From positions 1 to 64,000 of the forward strand of contig NZ_WMIE01000018.1 of NCBI RefSeq assembly GCF_009711225.1: a stretch of 64,000 nucleotides of DNA, given 5' to 3'. The stretch comes from Paracoccus aestuariivivens (GTDB taxonomy: Bacteria > Pseudomonadota > Alphaproteobacteria > Rhodobacterales > Rhodobacteraceae). The position numbers were made by a program, and so were the translations under genes. Below are positions 45,133 to 56,077 of this stretch, in pieces (positions within the stretch are counted from its first letter, which is position 1; each line of letters starts with the position of its first letter). Below the pieces are notes generated by a model. That model was not told where the DNA came from, made no database searches, and was given only the letters and a program-made list of their open reading frames with translations.

Positions 45133-46722
45133 TCAGACGGCTTGCGAGACCAACTCGCCCGCCAAAGCACGCTCGATCAGCTTGCGGGTTTCCTCGACGC
45201 CGTAGAGCGCGATGAACCCACCAAAGCGAGGACCTTGATCGGCACCCAGCAGCACCTGATAAAGCGCCTGGAACCAATCCTTCATCGGCTCGAAGCCATG
45301 CTCGCGACCGATGGCAAAAACCATCGTTTGCAGCGTTTCAGCATCAACCGGCTGCTCCCAAGCGGCCAGACGTCCGGCCAGATCCTCAAGCGCACGACGC
45401 TCGACATCGGTCGGGGCACGGAATACCCGCGTCGGCGCAACGAAGTCGTTGAAGTACCGCACTGCGAACTCGGCAGCGGCATCCATCGCCGGGTTGGTTT
45501 CGGGGCTGGCTTCGGGCGCGTAACGCTGGATAAAGCCCCAAAGCGGACCCTTTTCCTTGGCGCCTGCAACCGAGGCAAGGTTCAGCAACATCTGGAACGG
45601 CACGACCATATCCGAGGCGGGAACATTCCCACCATGAATATGCCAGACCGGGTTAGCCGCCTGCTGATCCGGCGTCTGATCCGGATAGGCACGCAACTGT
45701 TGATGATACTCGTCGACCGCTTTCGGGATCACATCGAAATGCATCCGCTTCGCGGTCTTCGGTTTCTGATACATGAAATAGGACAGGCTCTCGGTCGAGG
45801 CATAGGTCAGCCATTCGTCGATCGACAGACCGTTGCCCTTGGATTTCGAGATCTTCTGCCCGTCCTGATCAAGGAACAACTCATAGGTGAAATGCTCGGG
45901 CTTCTTGCCGCCAAGGATCTCACAGATGCGGTCATAGATCGGCGTATTGGTCGAATGATCCTTGCCGTACATCTCGAAGTCGACGTCCAGCGCCGCCCAG
46001 CGAGCACCGAAATCGGGCTTCCACTGCAGTTTCACATTGCCGCCGGTAACCGGCAGGGTCAGTTCCTGACCGTCCTCGTCGTCAAAGGTGATCGTACCGT
46101 TCTTGGCATCGACATGCTTGATCGGGACATAAAGCACCTTGCCGGTCTTGGGGCTGATCGGCAGGAAGCAGGAATAGCTTTGCTGGCGCTCCTCGCGCAG
46201 GCTGGCCAACATCACATCCATGATCGCATCATAGCGTTCAGCGGCCAGCAGCAGCGTCTGGTCGAACTGGCCCGACTTATAGAACTCGGTCGCGCTGATG
46301 AATTCGTATTCGAAGCCGAATGTATCAAGAAAACGCCGCAGCATGGCGTTGTTATGATCGCCGAAGCTCGGGTACTCGCCGAACGGGTCAGGGACAGTGG
46401 TCAGCGGTTCCTGAAGGTGCTCGCGCAACATCTCGGTCTGGGGCACGTTCTCGGGAACCTTGCGCATCCCGTCCATGTCGTCCGAGAAGCAGAACAGACG
46501 CGTCGGAATATCCGAGATCATCTCGAAGGCGCGCCGGATCATCGTGGTCCGCGCCACTTCGCCGAAGGTACCGATATGCGGCAGACCCGAAGGACCGTAG
46601 CCCGTCTCGAACAGGACATAGCCCTTTTCGGGGTCCTTCTTCTCGTAGCGCTTCAGAACGCGACGCGCCTCCTCGAAAGGCCATGCCTTGGATTTCATCG
46701 CGGCGTCACGCAGAGCGGTCAT
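45133..46722 (-). CDS. lysK: Lysyl-tRNA synthetase, class I
   Basis: This 529-residue class I LysRS is the archaeal/alphaproteobacterial type and unrelated to class II LysS. The HIGH motif is [10 protein letters not shown] near residue 48 and KMSKS is KISKSKGNG near 283. The ATG at 46722 follows GGAGA and gives [18 protein letters not shown]; upstream in-frame codons are less likely. It charges tRNA-Lys in the cytoplasm. It diverges from the TerB-like gene. Confidence 0.95.
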   Translation of the reverse strand: MTALRDAAMKSKAWPFEEARRVLKRYEKKDPEKGYVLFETGYGPSGLPHIGTFGEVARTTMIRRAFEMISDIPTRLFCFSDDMDGMRKVPENVPQTEMLREHLQEPLTTVPDPFGEYPSFGDHNNAMLRRFLDTFGFEYEFISATEFYKSGQFDQTLLLAAERYDAIMDVMLASLREERQQSYSCFLPISPKTGKVLYVPIKHVDAKNGTITFDDEDGQELTLPVTGGNVKLQWKPDFGARWAALDVDFEMYGKDHSTNTPIYDRICEILGGKKPEHFTYELFLDQDGQKISKSKGNGLSIDEWLTYASTESLSYFMYQKPKTAKRMHFDVIPKAVDEYHQQLRAYPDQTPDQQAANPVWHIHGGNVPASDMVVPFQMLLNLASVAGAKEKGPLWGFIQRYAPEASPETNPAMDAAAEFAVRYFNDFVAPTRVFRAPTDVERRALEDLAGRLAAWEQPVDAETLQTMVFAIGREHGFEPMKDWFQALYQVLLGADQGPRFGGFIALYGVEETRKLIERALAGELVSQAV

Positions 46723-46808
46723 TTCGGGTCTCCATTGCTGAACCTTCCCCGTATTGAAACGGCACGAAATGGTCAATAATTACCGGGAAACCCAACGGAG
46801 ATTTAACA

Positions 46809-47231
46809 ATGGCCGAAAACCTTCCCTCGTTCTCACCTTGCGATGCGCTTGTCGCGGTCATGGTGGGCGTCTCGGCCTCGGACCAGAACCTGCGTACCGC
46901 GGAACTGGTGGCAATCGAACGTGCGGTTAACCACACGCCGGTCTTTGCAAATTACGACATCGACCGCATCCGGGCCGTGTCGCAAACCGTGATGACACTG
47001 TTCGAAGAAGAGGACGGTCTGGATGCACTGTTCGGGCTGGTGCGCTCGGCGCTGCCCGAACAGCTTTTCGATACGGCCTACCTGCTGGCCTGCGACGTTG
47101 CGGCCTCGGACGGTCGTCTGGGCGAAATCGAAACCGCCATGCTGGCCGAAATCCGCGATCAGCTGGAAATCGACCGGTTGCATTCCGCCGCGATCGAACT
47201 GGCCGCCCGCGCCCGTCACCGCGTGCTGTAA
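46809..47231 (+). CDS. TerB-like (tellurite-resistance family) protein
   Basis: This 140-residue all-helical protein reads SPCDALVAVMVGVSASDQNLR near the start and LLACDVAASDGRLGEIETAM near residue 95. Those two D-x-x-L/E acidic motifs match the TerB fold, which binds divalent metal in some members. GGAG lies before the ATG at 46809. It is monocistronic, divergent from lysK and convergent with dacB. The role in tellurite resistance is only a family name. Confidence 0.75.
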   Translation: MAENLPSFSPCDALVAVMVGVSASDQNLRTAELVAIERAVNHTPVFANYDIDRIRAVSQTVMTLFEEEDGLDALFGLVRSALPEQLFDTAYLLACDVAASDGRLGEIETAMLAEIRDQLEIDRLHSAAIELAARARHRVL

Positions 47232-47238
47232 GCTTGGT

Positions 47239-48696
47239 CTAGCGCAGGACGCTGGCCGGCTGGGTCACACCCGCCGGTGCAGCGATCTGCGCAGGCAAAG
47301 CCTCAATCCAGCCCTCGATCAGCGCCTGCTGCAAAACCTTCGAGCGACGGGTCCATGTCGAGACACCATCCGGCATTTCCTTGCCTTCACTCGCCGAACG
47401 ACGGGCTTCATCTCCGGTCAGAATGGCAAATGCAACCGCGCGGCCATCCGGAGTCTGCGCATAACCCGACAGGTTCGATACGAAATTCAAGGTTCCGGTC
47501 TTGGCCAGCACCTCGATCGGACTTTGCTTGCTTTTGCCCTTCTCGTCACGCAGGGGAATGTGCTTGAGAACCTCTTGCAAGCCGCGCCGGCGCCCCTGAT
47601 CCGCGACCAGACGGGCCAGACTCATCGCCGTTAACCGGTTCTCGGCCGAAAGGCCCGAGTGATCGTGGAATACGAACTGCTCGTTCGGAAGCAGGCCGCG
47701 CAGCCATTCCTGCATGGCTTTCGCCGAGCTTTCTGGCGTGCTGGCACCACTGGCCGCGATCCCGATCACCTCGGCGGTCAGGTTCGTCGAATATTTCAAC
47801 ATGCCCCGCACGATCGTGGTCAGGGACTCGCTTTCCAGCTTTGTGATTTCCGTCCCGCTGGGCGCAACGGTCGCAACTTCAGCCGACGGCAAGATAAGGC
47901 CTTTGGCGCGGCACAAGGTCTGGAACACATCCCCCGCGTAAAGCTCGGGATGACGGACAGGCAGCCAACGCGACCCCGATTTCGCGATTGCGCCGCGCGA
48001 GATCGTCCAAGCTTCTTTCTTACCGGATCCGTCATAGGTAAACAGCGGCGCGCGACGGTCCGCTGCCCCAATGGTCACTGTATAAGCACGCGGCGACTGT
48101 TTCGCGCCCCGCGCCTCGAGTGACATCTTGCCCTGCCGCCATCCCAGATGAACTCGATTGAAGTTCAATATCATGCCGGAAAGACTTGGATTGTAAGGCA
48201 AATGTTCGTCTTGCGTAGCAGATAACCGATCGATCTGCGGCAATGCGCCACCCCAGACCTGAAACTTCGTGGGCGCTGGCCCCTGCCAGTTTTCAGCGGT
48301 CGCCGCGGCCAGTTTCGCCAAGCCGTCGGTATCCAGCAACGGATCACCGCCACCCGCCAGAATCAAAGTATCACCCGACCGCCAGACCCGTGTGACGAAG
48401 CGATGATCCGCCCCCAACTTCTCCAAGGCGTAAAGCGAGGTTACGATCTTGAGCGTGCTGGCAGGAGCCATCGCACTGTTTTCATGCCGCGAGGCAATCA
48501 CCTGACCGCTCGCCGGATCGATCACGGCAAAAGAAACCTCTGCTCCCAGCTTGGCAGCCGTAATCGCGGCCTCGGCGTCAAACACCAACGGCGGTGCTGC
48601 CGGGGCTATTGCGATGGCGCTACTTTCTGCCAAAGTCACGGATGGCACCATCATTGCACCAAGCGCGGCAAGGATTTCTCGTCTCGAGAGGTTCAT
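47239..48696 (-). CDS. dacB: D-alanyl-D-alanine carboxypeptidase/endopeptidase (PBP4, S13)
   Basis: This protein has 485 residues with a twin-arginine-like signal ([16 protein letters not shown]). Penicillin-binding motifs are in order: S-x-x-K in [11 protein letters not shown] near residue 75, S-x-N in [12 protein letters not shown] near 300, and K-T-G in [11 protein letters not shown] near 400, with the long insertion typical of PBP4 between the first two. It trims peptidoglycan in the periplasm. GGGAG precedes 48696; the start overlaps the nadD stop. Last gene of the opgG-to-dacB unit. Confidence 0.9.
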   Translation of the reverse strand: MNLSRREILAALGAMMVPSVTLAESSAIAIAPAAPPLVFDAEAAITAAKLGAEVSFAVIDPASGQVIASRHENSAMAPASTLKIVTSLYALEKLGADHRFVTRVWRSGDTLILAGGGDPLLDTDGLAKLAAATAENWQGPAPTKFQVWGGALPQIDRLSATQDEHLPYNPSLSGMILNFNRVHLGWRQGKMSLEARGAKQSPRAYTVTIGAADRRAPLFTYDGSGKKEAWTISRGAIAKSGSRWLPVRHPELYAGDVFQTLCRAKGLILPSAEVATVAPSGTEITKLESESLTTIVRGMLKYSTNLTAEVIGIAASGASTPESSAKAMQEWLRGLLPNEQFVFHDHSGLSAENRLTAMSLARLVADQGRRRGLQEVLKHIPLRDEKGKSKQSPIEVLAKTGTLNFVSNLSGYAQTPDGRAVAFAILTGDEARRSASEGKEMPDGVSTWTRRSKVLQQALIEGWIEALPAQIAAPAGVTQPASVLR

Positions 48697-49298
48697 GCTG
48701 TCACTCCCGCAGAACGCGCCCGGATGGCGGTTGAGGATAGTTTGCTCATGGGCACGTTTATTATGGCCCATGCAGGCGGAGGACAATCGGCAAGCTGGCT
48801 GACCCGTGTCTCGGGCAGACGAAAGCGCCATAATCCGCGTGCGGTACGCGAGAAACGCGCGGGCATCCGCCAACCCGGCCGTGCAATCACACCAATGGGA
48901 ACACGGGCTGCGATCTCGGCCCAGCGATCCCAACGGTCAAACTGCACCAGATTGTCAGCCCCCATCAGCCATGCAAAACGCACAAATGGATAGAGTCTCT
49001 GGATCTCGGCAATGGTGTCTGCTGTCATCCGTGTCCCCAACCGGGATTCAAGCGCCGTCACCTCGACCCGCGGATTATGCATCAGCTTGCGCGCAATCCG
49101 CAAACGCTCATCCAACGGCGCTGGTCCGCGCGTTTTCAGCGGATTGCCGGGACTGACCAGCCACCAGACCCGATCCAGCCCGAAACGGCGCATGGCCTGT
49201 TCGGTGATATGGACATGCCCCTCATGCGCAGGATCGAAGGAACCGCCAAGCAGGCCGATCCGCATGCCCGGCAACGCAAGTGGCAATCCGGCCCGCAT
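48693..49298 (-). CDS. nadD: Nicotinate-nucleotide adenylyltransferase
   Basis: This 201-residue enzyme makes deamido-NAD from NaMN and ATP. The nucleotidyltransferase motif [14 protein letters not shown] is near residue 18 and the C-terminal motif is SSTAIRAR. The start may be 49298 ([11 protein letters not shown]) or the internal ATG at 49265 ([12 protein letters not shown]), which matches the usual family N-terminus better. It starts three bases after fhs and overlaps dacB by ATGA. Confidence 0.93.
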   Translation of the reverse strand: MRAGLPLALPGMRIGLLGGSFDPAHEGHVHITEQAMRRFGLDRVWWLVSPGNPLKTRGPAPLDERLRIARKLMHNPRVEVTALESRLGTRMTADTIAEIQRLYPFVRFAWLMGADNLVQFDRWDRWAEIAARVPIGVIARPGWRMPARFSRTARGLWRFRLPETRVSQLADCPPPAWAIINVPMSKLSSTAIRARSAGVTA

Positions 49299-49301
49299 GG
49301 C

Positions 49302-50972
49302 TTAGAACAGCCCCTCGATCCGGCCTTTGGCGTCCAACCCGATCCGCAGCGCCGCAGGTTCCCGCGGCAAGCCGGGCATGGTCATGACTTCGCCGCAAAT
49401 CGCCACGACAAACCCCGCCCCTGCCGACAAACGAACTTCGCGAAGCGGGATCGTGAAGCCGGTCGGAGCGCCGCGCAGATTGGGATCGGCCGAGAACGAA
49501 TACTGCGTCTTGGCCATGCAAACCGGAAGATGGCCATGTCCAGCGGATTGCCATTCGGCCAGTTTCTCGTGGATGGCAGGTGCGGCCTCGACATGATCGG
49601 CGCGATAGATGCGTTTGCAGACTGTCTCGATCTTTTGCCAAAGCGTCATGTCATCGGGGTAAAGCGTCTGGAATTCGGCGGAATCCGCTTCGGCCAACGC
49701 AGCGACCGTGCGGGCAAGCTCGGCCGCGCCAGCGCTACCTTCGGCCCAGTGGCGGCAAAGGACGGCTTTGACGCCGTGTTCCGCGCAGTATTCCTTTACG
49801 GCGGCAACTTCGGCATCGGTATCCGAAGTGAAATGATTGATGGCCACGACGACCGGCAGGCCATAGCCGCGCAGGTTTTCGATATGTCGCCCTAGATTGG
49901 CGCAGCCCTCGCGCAGGGCAGGTACATTCTCGACCGCCAGATCGGCGCGCGCCACTCCACCATTCATCTTGAGCGCGCGCACCGTCGCGACCAGCACCAC
50001 CGCATCCGGAGAAAGACCAGACAAGCGGCATTTGATGTCGAGAAACTTCTCGGCCCCCAGATCGGCGCCGAATCCTGCCTCGGTAACAACGTAGTCGGAA
50101 AGCGCCAATGCCGTCCGCGTCGCCATGACCGAGTTGCAGCCATGCGCGATATTCGCAAACGGCCCGCCATGCACCAGCGCGGGGTTATTTTCCAGTGTTT
50201 GGACAAGGTTCGGTTGCAAGGCATCGCGCAGCAGGACGGTCATCGAGCCATCAGCGCCAATATCTCGTGCTGTCACAGGCACCTTGTCAAAGGTCTGGCC
50301 AATCACGATCCGACCCAACCGTTCCTGCAGATCCTGCAGATCGGACGCCAGACACAGGATCGCCATCACTTCAGAGGCGACAGTGATATCGAAGCCACTT
50401 TCGCGTGGATGCCCGTTCGCGGGCCCACCAAGGCCGATCGTTGTCTCGCGGAGCGCACGGTCATTCATGTCCAGAACACGCCGCCACGTTACCCGCCTCG
50501 GGTCTATGCGCAACGCGTTGCCCCAATGGATATGGTTGTCGATCATCGCGGACAAAAGATTATGCGCGCTGGTGATGGCGTGGAAATCCCCGGTGAAATG
50601 CAGGTTCATTTCCTCCATCGGGACGATCTGGGCCATGCCACCCCCCGCGGCCCCGCCCTTCATGCCGAAGTTCGGACCAAGGCTCGCCTCGCGGATACAG
50701 ATCGTCGCGCGACGACCGATATGGTTCAGTGCGTCGCCCAAACCAACGGTGGTCGTCGTCTTGCCCTCACCCGCCGGAGTCGGGTTGATGGCGGTCACCA
50801 GGATCAGGCGCCCCTGCTTGCGGCCACTTAGTCCGGCGATGAACTCATGGGTGATTTTTGCCTTGTCATGGCCATAGGGCAGAAAATCCCGCGGCCCCAT
50901 GCCAAGTTTGGCGGCGATTTCCGCAATCGGACGTTTTTTCGCTTCACGGGCGATCTCGATATCGGATTTCAT
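49302..50972 (-). CDS. fhs: Formate-tetrahydrofolate ligase
   Basis: This 556-residue enzyme makes 10-formyltetrahydrofolate from formate, ATP and THF. The P-loop is [19 protein letters not shown] near residue 65; further signatures are [20 protein letters not shown] near 95 and [11 protein letters not shown] near 300. AAGGGAC precedes the ATG at 50972. It sits 22 bases after opgC and three before nadD, an unusual neighbourhood for a one-carbon gene. Confidence 0.96.
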   Translation of the reverse strand: MKSDIEIAREAKKRPIAEIAAKLGMGPRDFLPYGHDKAKITHEFIAGLSGRKQGRLILVTAINPTPAGEGKTTTTVGLGDALNHIGRRATICIREASLGPNFGMKGGAAGGGMAQIVPMEEMNLHFTGDFHAITSAHNLLSAMIDNHIHWGNALRIDPRRVTWRRVLDMNDRALRETTIGLGGPANGHPRESGFDITVASEVMAILCLASDLQDLQERLGRIVIGQTFDKVPVTARDIGADGSMTVLLRDALQPNLVQTLENNPALVHGGPFANIAHGCNSVMATRTALALSDYVVTEAGFGADLGAEKFLDIKCRLSGLSPDAVVLVATVRALKMNGGVARADLAVENVPALREGCANLGRHIENLRGYGLPVVVAINHFTSDTDAEVAAVKEYCAEHGVKAVLCRHWAEGSAGAAELARTVAALAEADSAEFQTLYPDDMTLWQKIETVCKRIYRADHVEAAPAIHEKLAEWQSAGHGHLPVCMAKTQYSFSADPNLRGAPTGFTIPLREVRLSAGAGFVVAICGEVMTMPGLPREPAALRIGLDAKGRIEGLF

Positions 50973-50994
50973 GGGGGTCCCTTGCCTTATAGCG

Positions 50995-52131
50995 TCATAT
51001 CCAGTGGGGCAGTTTCGCGCGAATCCGCCCGAGCCATTCCTCGCGCCGCAACCAAAGCGCTGCCGAGATCCAAAGCGCAAGGATCACCCAGACATCGATG
51101 GCAAGCCTCAGCAAAAACCCGTTCAGTCCGGCGGGAGCGGTCATATCCAAAGCGTCCCCCCACATCGAGAGCAGCACGCAGGAAACAAACGACCACAGAC
51201 CGCCGCGCCCGATCTCGGCCAGATCGCGTCCCAACACCGTCCGCGACATCCAACCGAATGCCGGTGCCAGCGGAACCGCCACCATCCAAGTCGCCGCGAG
51301 GATCGAGATATAGCGCAGCCCATCCAGCGACCATTTGTCGATCGAGCCATAGACCTGCTTCAATATATCGGCGACCGGTTTCGCGGGCTCGCCGATGCGC
51401 CAGCAAATGATGATAGCAAGACCGAACAACAGGATCGAGATGCTGATGCCGTTCAGCACTCCGGTCCGCGGGCGCAGGACCGGCATGATCTTGTCCCGGA
51501 ATGCTCCGATGGCGACGCCGGTAAAGAATAAAAGCTGCCAGCCAAACGGGTTGAACAACAGCCCCTGCCCCTCTCGCTGGTTGGGTATCATCGCATTCAG
51601 CGGCTCGGACAGCCACCAGATCCCAAGCGAGACCGCCATCGCCGTGAACGGCATGCGCAGCAGGAAAGGAACGGTGACGGGCGCAGTCGCAATCAACAGC
51701 ACGTAAAGCGCCAGCACATCCAGCAGGTTCGGCTGCATCCACATCAGTGCGACCGTCGCGATATAGCCGAAGGGGTTTTCCACGATCCAGCGCGAATACT
51801 GGAACCACACGGCGGTATGGTTCATCTTCAGCTGGTAAAGCAAGTGAGAGAACAGCGCGAGCAGCACCGCTCCGATCACCAGCGCCTGCCAGACCTTGAA
51901 CGCCCGCTTCAGGAACCGCCACTGCGCCGCCCGACGTCCCTGCCTTTCCTCGACCTTGACCCAGACCATCCCGACAAGAAAACCCGAGAGCAGGACGAAC
52001 AACTCGGCCGCATCAAAAACCGTGAAGTTGGACAGAGTCAGGTTCCGGATCACGCCAAGCGGCATGTGGTCCAACATGATACAGACCAGCGCGTAACCGC
52101 GCAGCATGTCGAGCGCTTCGATCCGCTTCAT
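50995..52131 (-). CDS. opgC: OpgC, succinyl/acyl transferase of periplasmic glucans
   Basis: This 378-residue integral membrane protein has about ten helices and the OpgC start [20 protein letters not shown], followed by LDHMPLG and [14 protein letters not shown]. OpgC, described in Rhodobacter sphaeroides, transfers succinyl groups to osmoregulated periplasmic glucans. It is coupled to opgH by an ATGA overlap (52128-52131). The acyl group used here is inferred. Confidence 0.9.
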   Translation of the reverse strand: MKRIEALDMLRGYALVCIMLDHMPLGVIRNLTLSNFTVFDAAELFVLLSGFLVGMVWVKVEERQGRRAAQWRFLKRAFKVWQALVIGAVLLALFSHLLYQLKMNHTAVWFQYSRWIVENPFGYIATVALMWMQPNLLDVLALYVLLIATAPVTVPFLLRMPFTAMAVSLGIWWLSEPLNAMIPNQREGQGLLFNPFGWQLLFFTGVAIGAFRDKIMPVLRPRTGVLNGISISILLFGLAIIICWRIGEPAKPVADILKQVYGSIDKWSLDGLRYISILAATWMVAVPLAPAFGWMSRTVLGRDLAEIGRGGLWSFVSCVLLSMWGDALDMTAPAGLNGFLLRLAIDVWVILALWISAALWLRREEWLGRIRAKLPHWI

Positions 52132-54299
52132 TTCGGCAACTTTGCAAAGACTTCCACCAGCATGCGGTTTTCCAGCATGGCCAGCTTTTCGGATTCGGTC
52201 AGAAAACTCAGCGCCTCGGCTTGGGTTGCGGCATGGGCAAGCTTCGCCTCGGCCGAGATCGCGTCCAACCGCGACGCAGCCGGACCTACCGGAGCACCCG
52301 CCCGCAGCAGCGAGGCCACACGCGCCTGCATGGCGGGGTCGCGGCCGACCGCCGCCAAGCCGTCGCGCGGCAGACTACCTGCGATGCGGTAATCCAGCGC
52401 ATTGGCAGCGGTCAGGATTTCGGGGGCATCGCGTTCCTCGGGGGTGACCAGCAAGCCGTGTCGACGGGCCCAGCGACCGAAGACCGGACTGGCCGACCAG
52501 CGTGAGGTCAGCGGCGACAGGATCAATCCGGCAAGGATCGGAGACAGCCAGACAAGCTGCCCCGGAGAGAAAATCGCCAGAACAAGCAATGTCCCGATAC
52601 CCAAGGACACATGCAGCGCGTGCCGGCGCAGGACGATGCCCCAGGGCGGCATCTGCCCCGCGCGCACCTGCGCCTCCCATCCGGAATCGCGCCCTCGCAA
52701 GATGTCGAAAATCTGGCGGGTCTGGATCAGCATCTGGACCGGCGCGATCAGTGCGGACAGCGTGATCTCGAACAAGGCCGAGCCAAGCAGCCTTGCCCCC
52801 CCGCCCGAGTTTCGCGCCAGAGGACGCATCCACGCCCGCAAGATGCCGATAAACTTGGGGATCAGCAGGAACGACATGGCGGCGATGAACAGCCACAGCA
52901 TCCGCACCGGATCGAAGGTCGGCCAATCAGGAAACAGTTGATAAGTCTGCGGGAAATAATCAGGACGCGACAGCAGAACATTCACCGACAGCGCCAATCC
53001 GACAAGGATCATCGCCAGCCAGATCGGCGACATCAGGAACCCGAAAATACCGATCACGAAATGCGCCCGACTGATCCAAGCAAATCCGCGCGAGAAAATC
53101 AGTCGCGAGTGCTGCAAATTGCCCTGCGCCCAGCGGCGCTCGCGCACCGCCATGTCAAGAAGTGTCGGAGGGCTGCCCTCGAAGCTTTCCCTCAGGTCGT
53201 GATCCAGCCGGACCTTCCACCCCGCACGACGCAACAAAGCCGCCTCGACGAAGTCATGGCTCAGGATCGTGCCGCCGAACGGCGGCTTGCCGGGCAGATC
53301 GGGCAGACCACAGCATTGGGCGAAGGCCTTGACGCGGATGATCGCGTTGTGACCCCAGAAGTTCCCACTGTCGCCCGACCACGCGGCGACACCCCTTGCG
53401 ATGGCCGGCCCGTAAATGCGCCCTGCAAATTGTGTCAGGCGGGCAAAAATCGTCTGTCCGCCAACAAGCATCGGCATGGTCTGGATCAAACCGACGGCAG
53501 GATCGGCATTCATGCGCGCAGAAAGTGCCTTGATCGTCGTGCCACCCATGACGCTGTCAGCGTCCAGAACGACCATCTGATCGTAACGTCCACCCCAGCG
53601 CATGACGAATTCGGCGACGTTGCCGGCTTTCCGGCCCTTGTTGCTGCGCCGCCTCCGATACCAGATCGGAACCGGAGATATGTCGCGCAAGCGACTGATC
53701 GCAATCATTTCCTCGAAAACAGCGCCTGGCTGGCGGCTGTCGGACAGAACGAAGATTTCGGTCCGGTCCGACATGCCGACACGATAGAGGTCACGCGCCA
53801 ACGCAGCCAGCAGGCCAGCGGTTGCCGCGGCATCCTCGTGATAGACCGGCATGATGACCGCGACTTTCGCGTCATTCGGACCGGTCGGGGTTTTCAGGTT
53901 CGGCGCCAGAAATCCCGCGATCATCGAGGTGAATGAAAATCCGACCCAAGTGAATGTGATCGCGAACAGGACCAGCAGCACCATCTGCAGGAAGGTGACA
54001 TTGTCGCCAAAGACCTTGTCCATTTCGAGAAGACCGAACCAAGCAATCGCACCAGCCCCGCCAAAGGCGATCAGCCGCGCCGCGATGGTCCGCAAACCGG
54101 GCCAGCCGCTATCCGGTCCGTGCGGAGGACGGGCGCGAAAGTTCTGCTCGGGCATGTCCAGATGGGCCTCGGGCGGTGTGGCGGGACCACCCGGCAGTTC
54201 AAGGTCAAGCGCTTCCCACTCTGCCTCTTCGGACAGCGGCAGATCAAACCCGCCGTCGGCGGGCGCATGCGGCGGGTTCGTGTCTTCGATCCTGGTCAC
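52128..54299 (-). CDS. opgH: Glucans biosynthesis glucosyltransferase OpgH
   Basis: This 723-residue inner-membrane GT2 glucosyltransferase builds the beta-1,2 glucan backbone from UDP-glucose. The catalytic core includes VAVIMPVYHEDAAATAGLLA near residue 145, YDQMVVLDADSVMGGTTIKA near 240, and RERRWAQGNLQH (the Q/RXXRW box) near 400, flanked by about eight transmembrane helices. The start is GTG 54299, four bases after the opgG stop. The N-terminal 60 residues are acidic and proline-rich. Confidence 0.94.
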   Translation of the reverse strand: MTRIEDTNPPHAPADGGFDLPLSEEAEWEALDLELPGGPATPPEAHLDMPEQNFRARPPHGPDSGWPGLRTIAARLIAFGGAGAIAWFGLLEMDKVFGDNVTFLQMVLLVLFAITFTWVGFSFTSMIAGFLAPNLKTPTGPNDAKVAVIMPVYHEDAAATAGLLAALARDLYRVGMSDRTEIFVLSDSRQPGAVFEEMIAISRLRDISPVPIWYRRRRSNKGRKAGNVAEFVMRWGGRYDQMVVLDADSVMGGTTIKALSARMNADPAVGLIQTMPMLVGGQTIFARLTQFAGRIYGPAIARGVAAWSGDSGNFWGHNAIIRVKAFAQCCGLPDLPGKPPFGGTILSHDFVEAALLRRAGWKVRLDHDLRESFEGSPPTLLDMAVRERRWAQGNLQHSRLIFSRGFAWISRAHFVIGIFGFLMSPIWLAMILVGLALSVNVLLSRPDYFPQTYQLFPDWPTFDPVRMLWLFIAAMSFLLIPKFIGILRAWMRPLARNSGGGARLLGSALFEITLSALIAPVQMLIQTRQIFDILRGRDSGWEAQVRAGQMPPWGIVLRRHALHVSLGIGTLLVLAIFSPGQLVWLSPILAGLILSPLTSRWSASPVFGRWARRHGLLVTPEERDAPEILTAANALDYRIAGSLPRDGLAAVGRDPAMQARVASLLRAGAPVGPAASRLDAISAEAKLAHAATQAEALSFLTESEKLAMLENRMLVEVFAKLPK

Positions 54300-54303
54300 A
54301 GCG

Positions 54304-55881
54304 TCACTCGCGGGTCCAACGAGCGATCCACGTCTCGCTCAACGGGCCTTCCGGCCCATTCAGAACCGCCGAAAGATCGGCAAGTTTCGCACCTTCGGGA
54401 ATATATTCGAAAGCCAGACGCATCCGGCCCTGCTCGGGCAAGCGAAGCAGATAGCTATGGCCGATGCTGCCCGATGAGGTCCGGATTTGCGGCACGGGAT
54501 CGTCCGCGCCGAACAGATCCAGATCATAGTCGATGACATAGCTTCTTGCGGCCGGATTGTTGACCGATTGGCCGGACATCGTTTCAAGCACCCGCGCAAT
54601 CGGTGCGCTGTCGGGCGGTTCGGGCGAGAAGCTGAGAAGGTAGTTGAAATCGTACCGCTCGCCTGCTTTCAGCACATCGACCGGCTGCCAGAACGACACG
54701 ATATTGTCGTTGAATTCGTTCTGGACCGGAATCTCGACCAGGGTAACCGTACCTTTGCCCCAACCGTCCTGCGGGGCGATCCATGCCGAGGGCCGCTTTT
54801 CGTATCGCGCTTCGGCGTCCTGATAGGCATCAAAACTGCGCGCGCGTTGGGCAAGACCAAAGCCGAGCGGATCCTGATCCATGAAGGCCGAGATCTGCAA
54901 GGTGTTGTGTCCGGACAGGACGCGCCACAGGCGCTGCTCGCCGCCCGTCAGCATCTGCAAACCATCGCTGTCATGCACGGCCGGACGGTAGTCATCGACC
55001 CGCGTGCGATCGGTCGGTCCGAACCAATACATCGAGGTCAGCGGCGCGATGCCCGCATTGCTCATGTCCTGACGCGGGAACAAGGCGACGCGCGTGTCAA
55101 AGACGGTTTCGGCCCCTGGGGTTACGCGGAATTCAAAGGCGCCAGCGACCGAGCGACTATCCAGCAGGGCATGGATCAGAACCGAGCGGTCCTGTTCACT
55201 GGGCTTGTGGATCCAGAAGCCGCGGAACAGGGGAAACTCCTCGCCCTCGGGACTGCCGGTGCCGATCGCCAGACCGCGCGCCGAGATACCGTATAGCGTG
55301 CCGCGCGCGACTGCGCGGAAATAGCTGGCGCCCTGGAAAACGCAGAATTCGTCCATGACGTCGGGACGGTTCAGCGGAGCCCGCAGCCGGAAACCGGAAA
55401 AGCCCATATTGCCGATGGCTTCATAATCGACGCCATCGGGGAATAGCGCCGGATCGAATTCGAACATATGGGGATCGAACTTCACGGGGATGACGACGCC
55501 CTCATCGACAAGGCTCACATCCACCGGCTCATGGAAGATCGCGCCCGGAGGAAGCAGATCCAGCGCGAAATCCCGACTGCCCAACCACGGATCGCGGTCG
55601 CGGCGGAAGCGAATGCCGCGATATTGGTCATATGTCAGGTTGGCAAAGCTGCCAACAAGGTCGGAATCGCGGTAGGCATAAGGCTTTGCGGCAAGCTCAT
55701 TTGCCATGACCGCTACGTCTTCGAAGCCGAATGGCTTCGCGGTTGCAGGCTCGACCGGCTCGGTTGCGGCGGACGGGTCCACCGGCGCTTCCTGCGCGTT
55801 GGCCGGGCCAAAACCCGTTGAAAGCGCGCTGACAGCGGCAAATGCCGCACCAGCAGAGATGACGAATTCACGACGATGCAT
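54304..55881 (-). CDS. opgG: Periplasmic glucan biosynthesis protein OpgG/OpgD
   Basis: This 525-residue periplasmic protein starts MHRREFVISAGAAFAAVSAL, an RR-containing signal suggesting Tat export, as in OpgD. The mature beta-sandwich has MdoG-family blocks: FEDVAVMANELAAKPYAYRD, the RGIRFRRDRDPWLG block, FPLFRGFWIHKPSEQDRSVL and APLTSMYWFGPTDRTR. It is required for branching/release of glucans. ATG 55881 is preferred over an upstream extension lacking a signal. It heads the opgG-opgH-opgC-fhs-nadD-dacB unit. Confidence 0.92.
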   Translation of the reverse strand: MHRREFVISAGAAFAAVSALSTGFGPANAQEAPVDPSAATEPVEPATAKPFGFEDVAVMANELAAKPYAYRDSDLVGSFANLTYDQYRGIRFRRDRDPWLGSRDFALDLLPPGAIFHEPVDVSLVDEGVVIPVKFDPHMFEFDPALFPDGVDYEAIGNMGFSGFRLRAPLNRPDVMDEFCVFQGASYFRAVARGTLYGISARGLAIGTGSPEGEEFPLFRGFWIHKPSEQDRSVLIHALLDSRSVAGAFEFRVTPGAETVFDTRVALFPRQDMSNAGIAPLTSMYWFGPTDRTRVDDYRPAVHDSDGLQMLTGGEQRLWRVLSGHNTLQISAFMDQDPLGFGLAQRARSFDAYQDAEARYEKRPSAWIAPQDGWGKGTVTLVEIPVQNEFNDNIVSFWQPVDVLKAGERYDFNYLLSFSPEPPDSAPIARVLETMSGQSVNNPAARSYVIDYDLDLFGADDPVPQIRTSSGSIGHSYLLRLPEQGRMRLAFEYIPEGAKLADLSAVLNGPEGPLSETWIARWTRE

Positions 55882-56012
55882 CGAATGGTCCCAGTAATCG
55901 GCCCCAAGAGGCCGGAATTTTGGTGCGATTTGGCATTGCAGCAACAATCAGGCAAGCCCTTTCCCCCGAAACGGCAAGCCCTTGCCAATTCTTGGATCGA
56001 ATTAGTTAAAAT

Positions 56013-56041
56013 AAAAAGAGCGCGGGAAAGTTCCCGCGCTC
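56013..56041 (-). terminator. Terminator of the His-rich PepSY protein gene
   Basis: GAGCGCGGGAA and TTCCCGCGCTC (56019-56041) form a perfect 11-bp stem with a one-base spacer in the simplest pairing, so the true loop must use part of the arms. On the minus strand it is followed by TTTTTA. It lies 37 bases after the stop. Confidence 0.85.
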
Positions 56042-56077
56042 CGCATAGTTGATTTTACGCCATGAGTGGCTATCGGG

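Noticed and set aside
45127..46779. 550-codon open frame on the plus strand opposite lysK
   Set aside because: It is the antisense shadow of lysK in GC-rich codons; its translation is rich in R, G, D and H with no family pattern, whereas lysK has both synthetase motifs.
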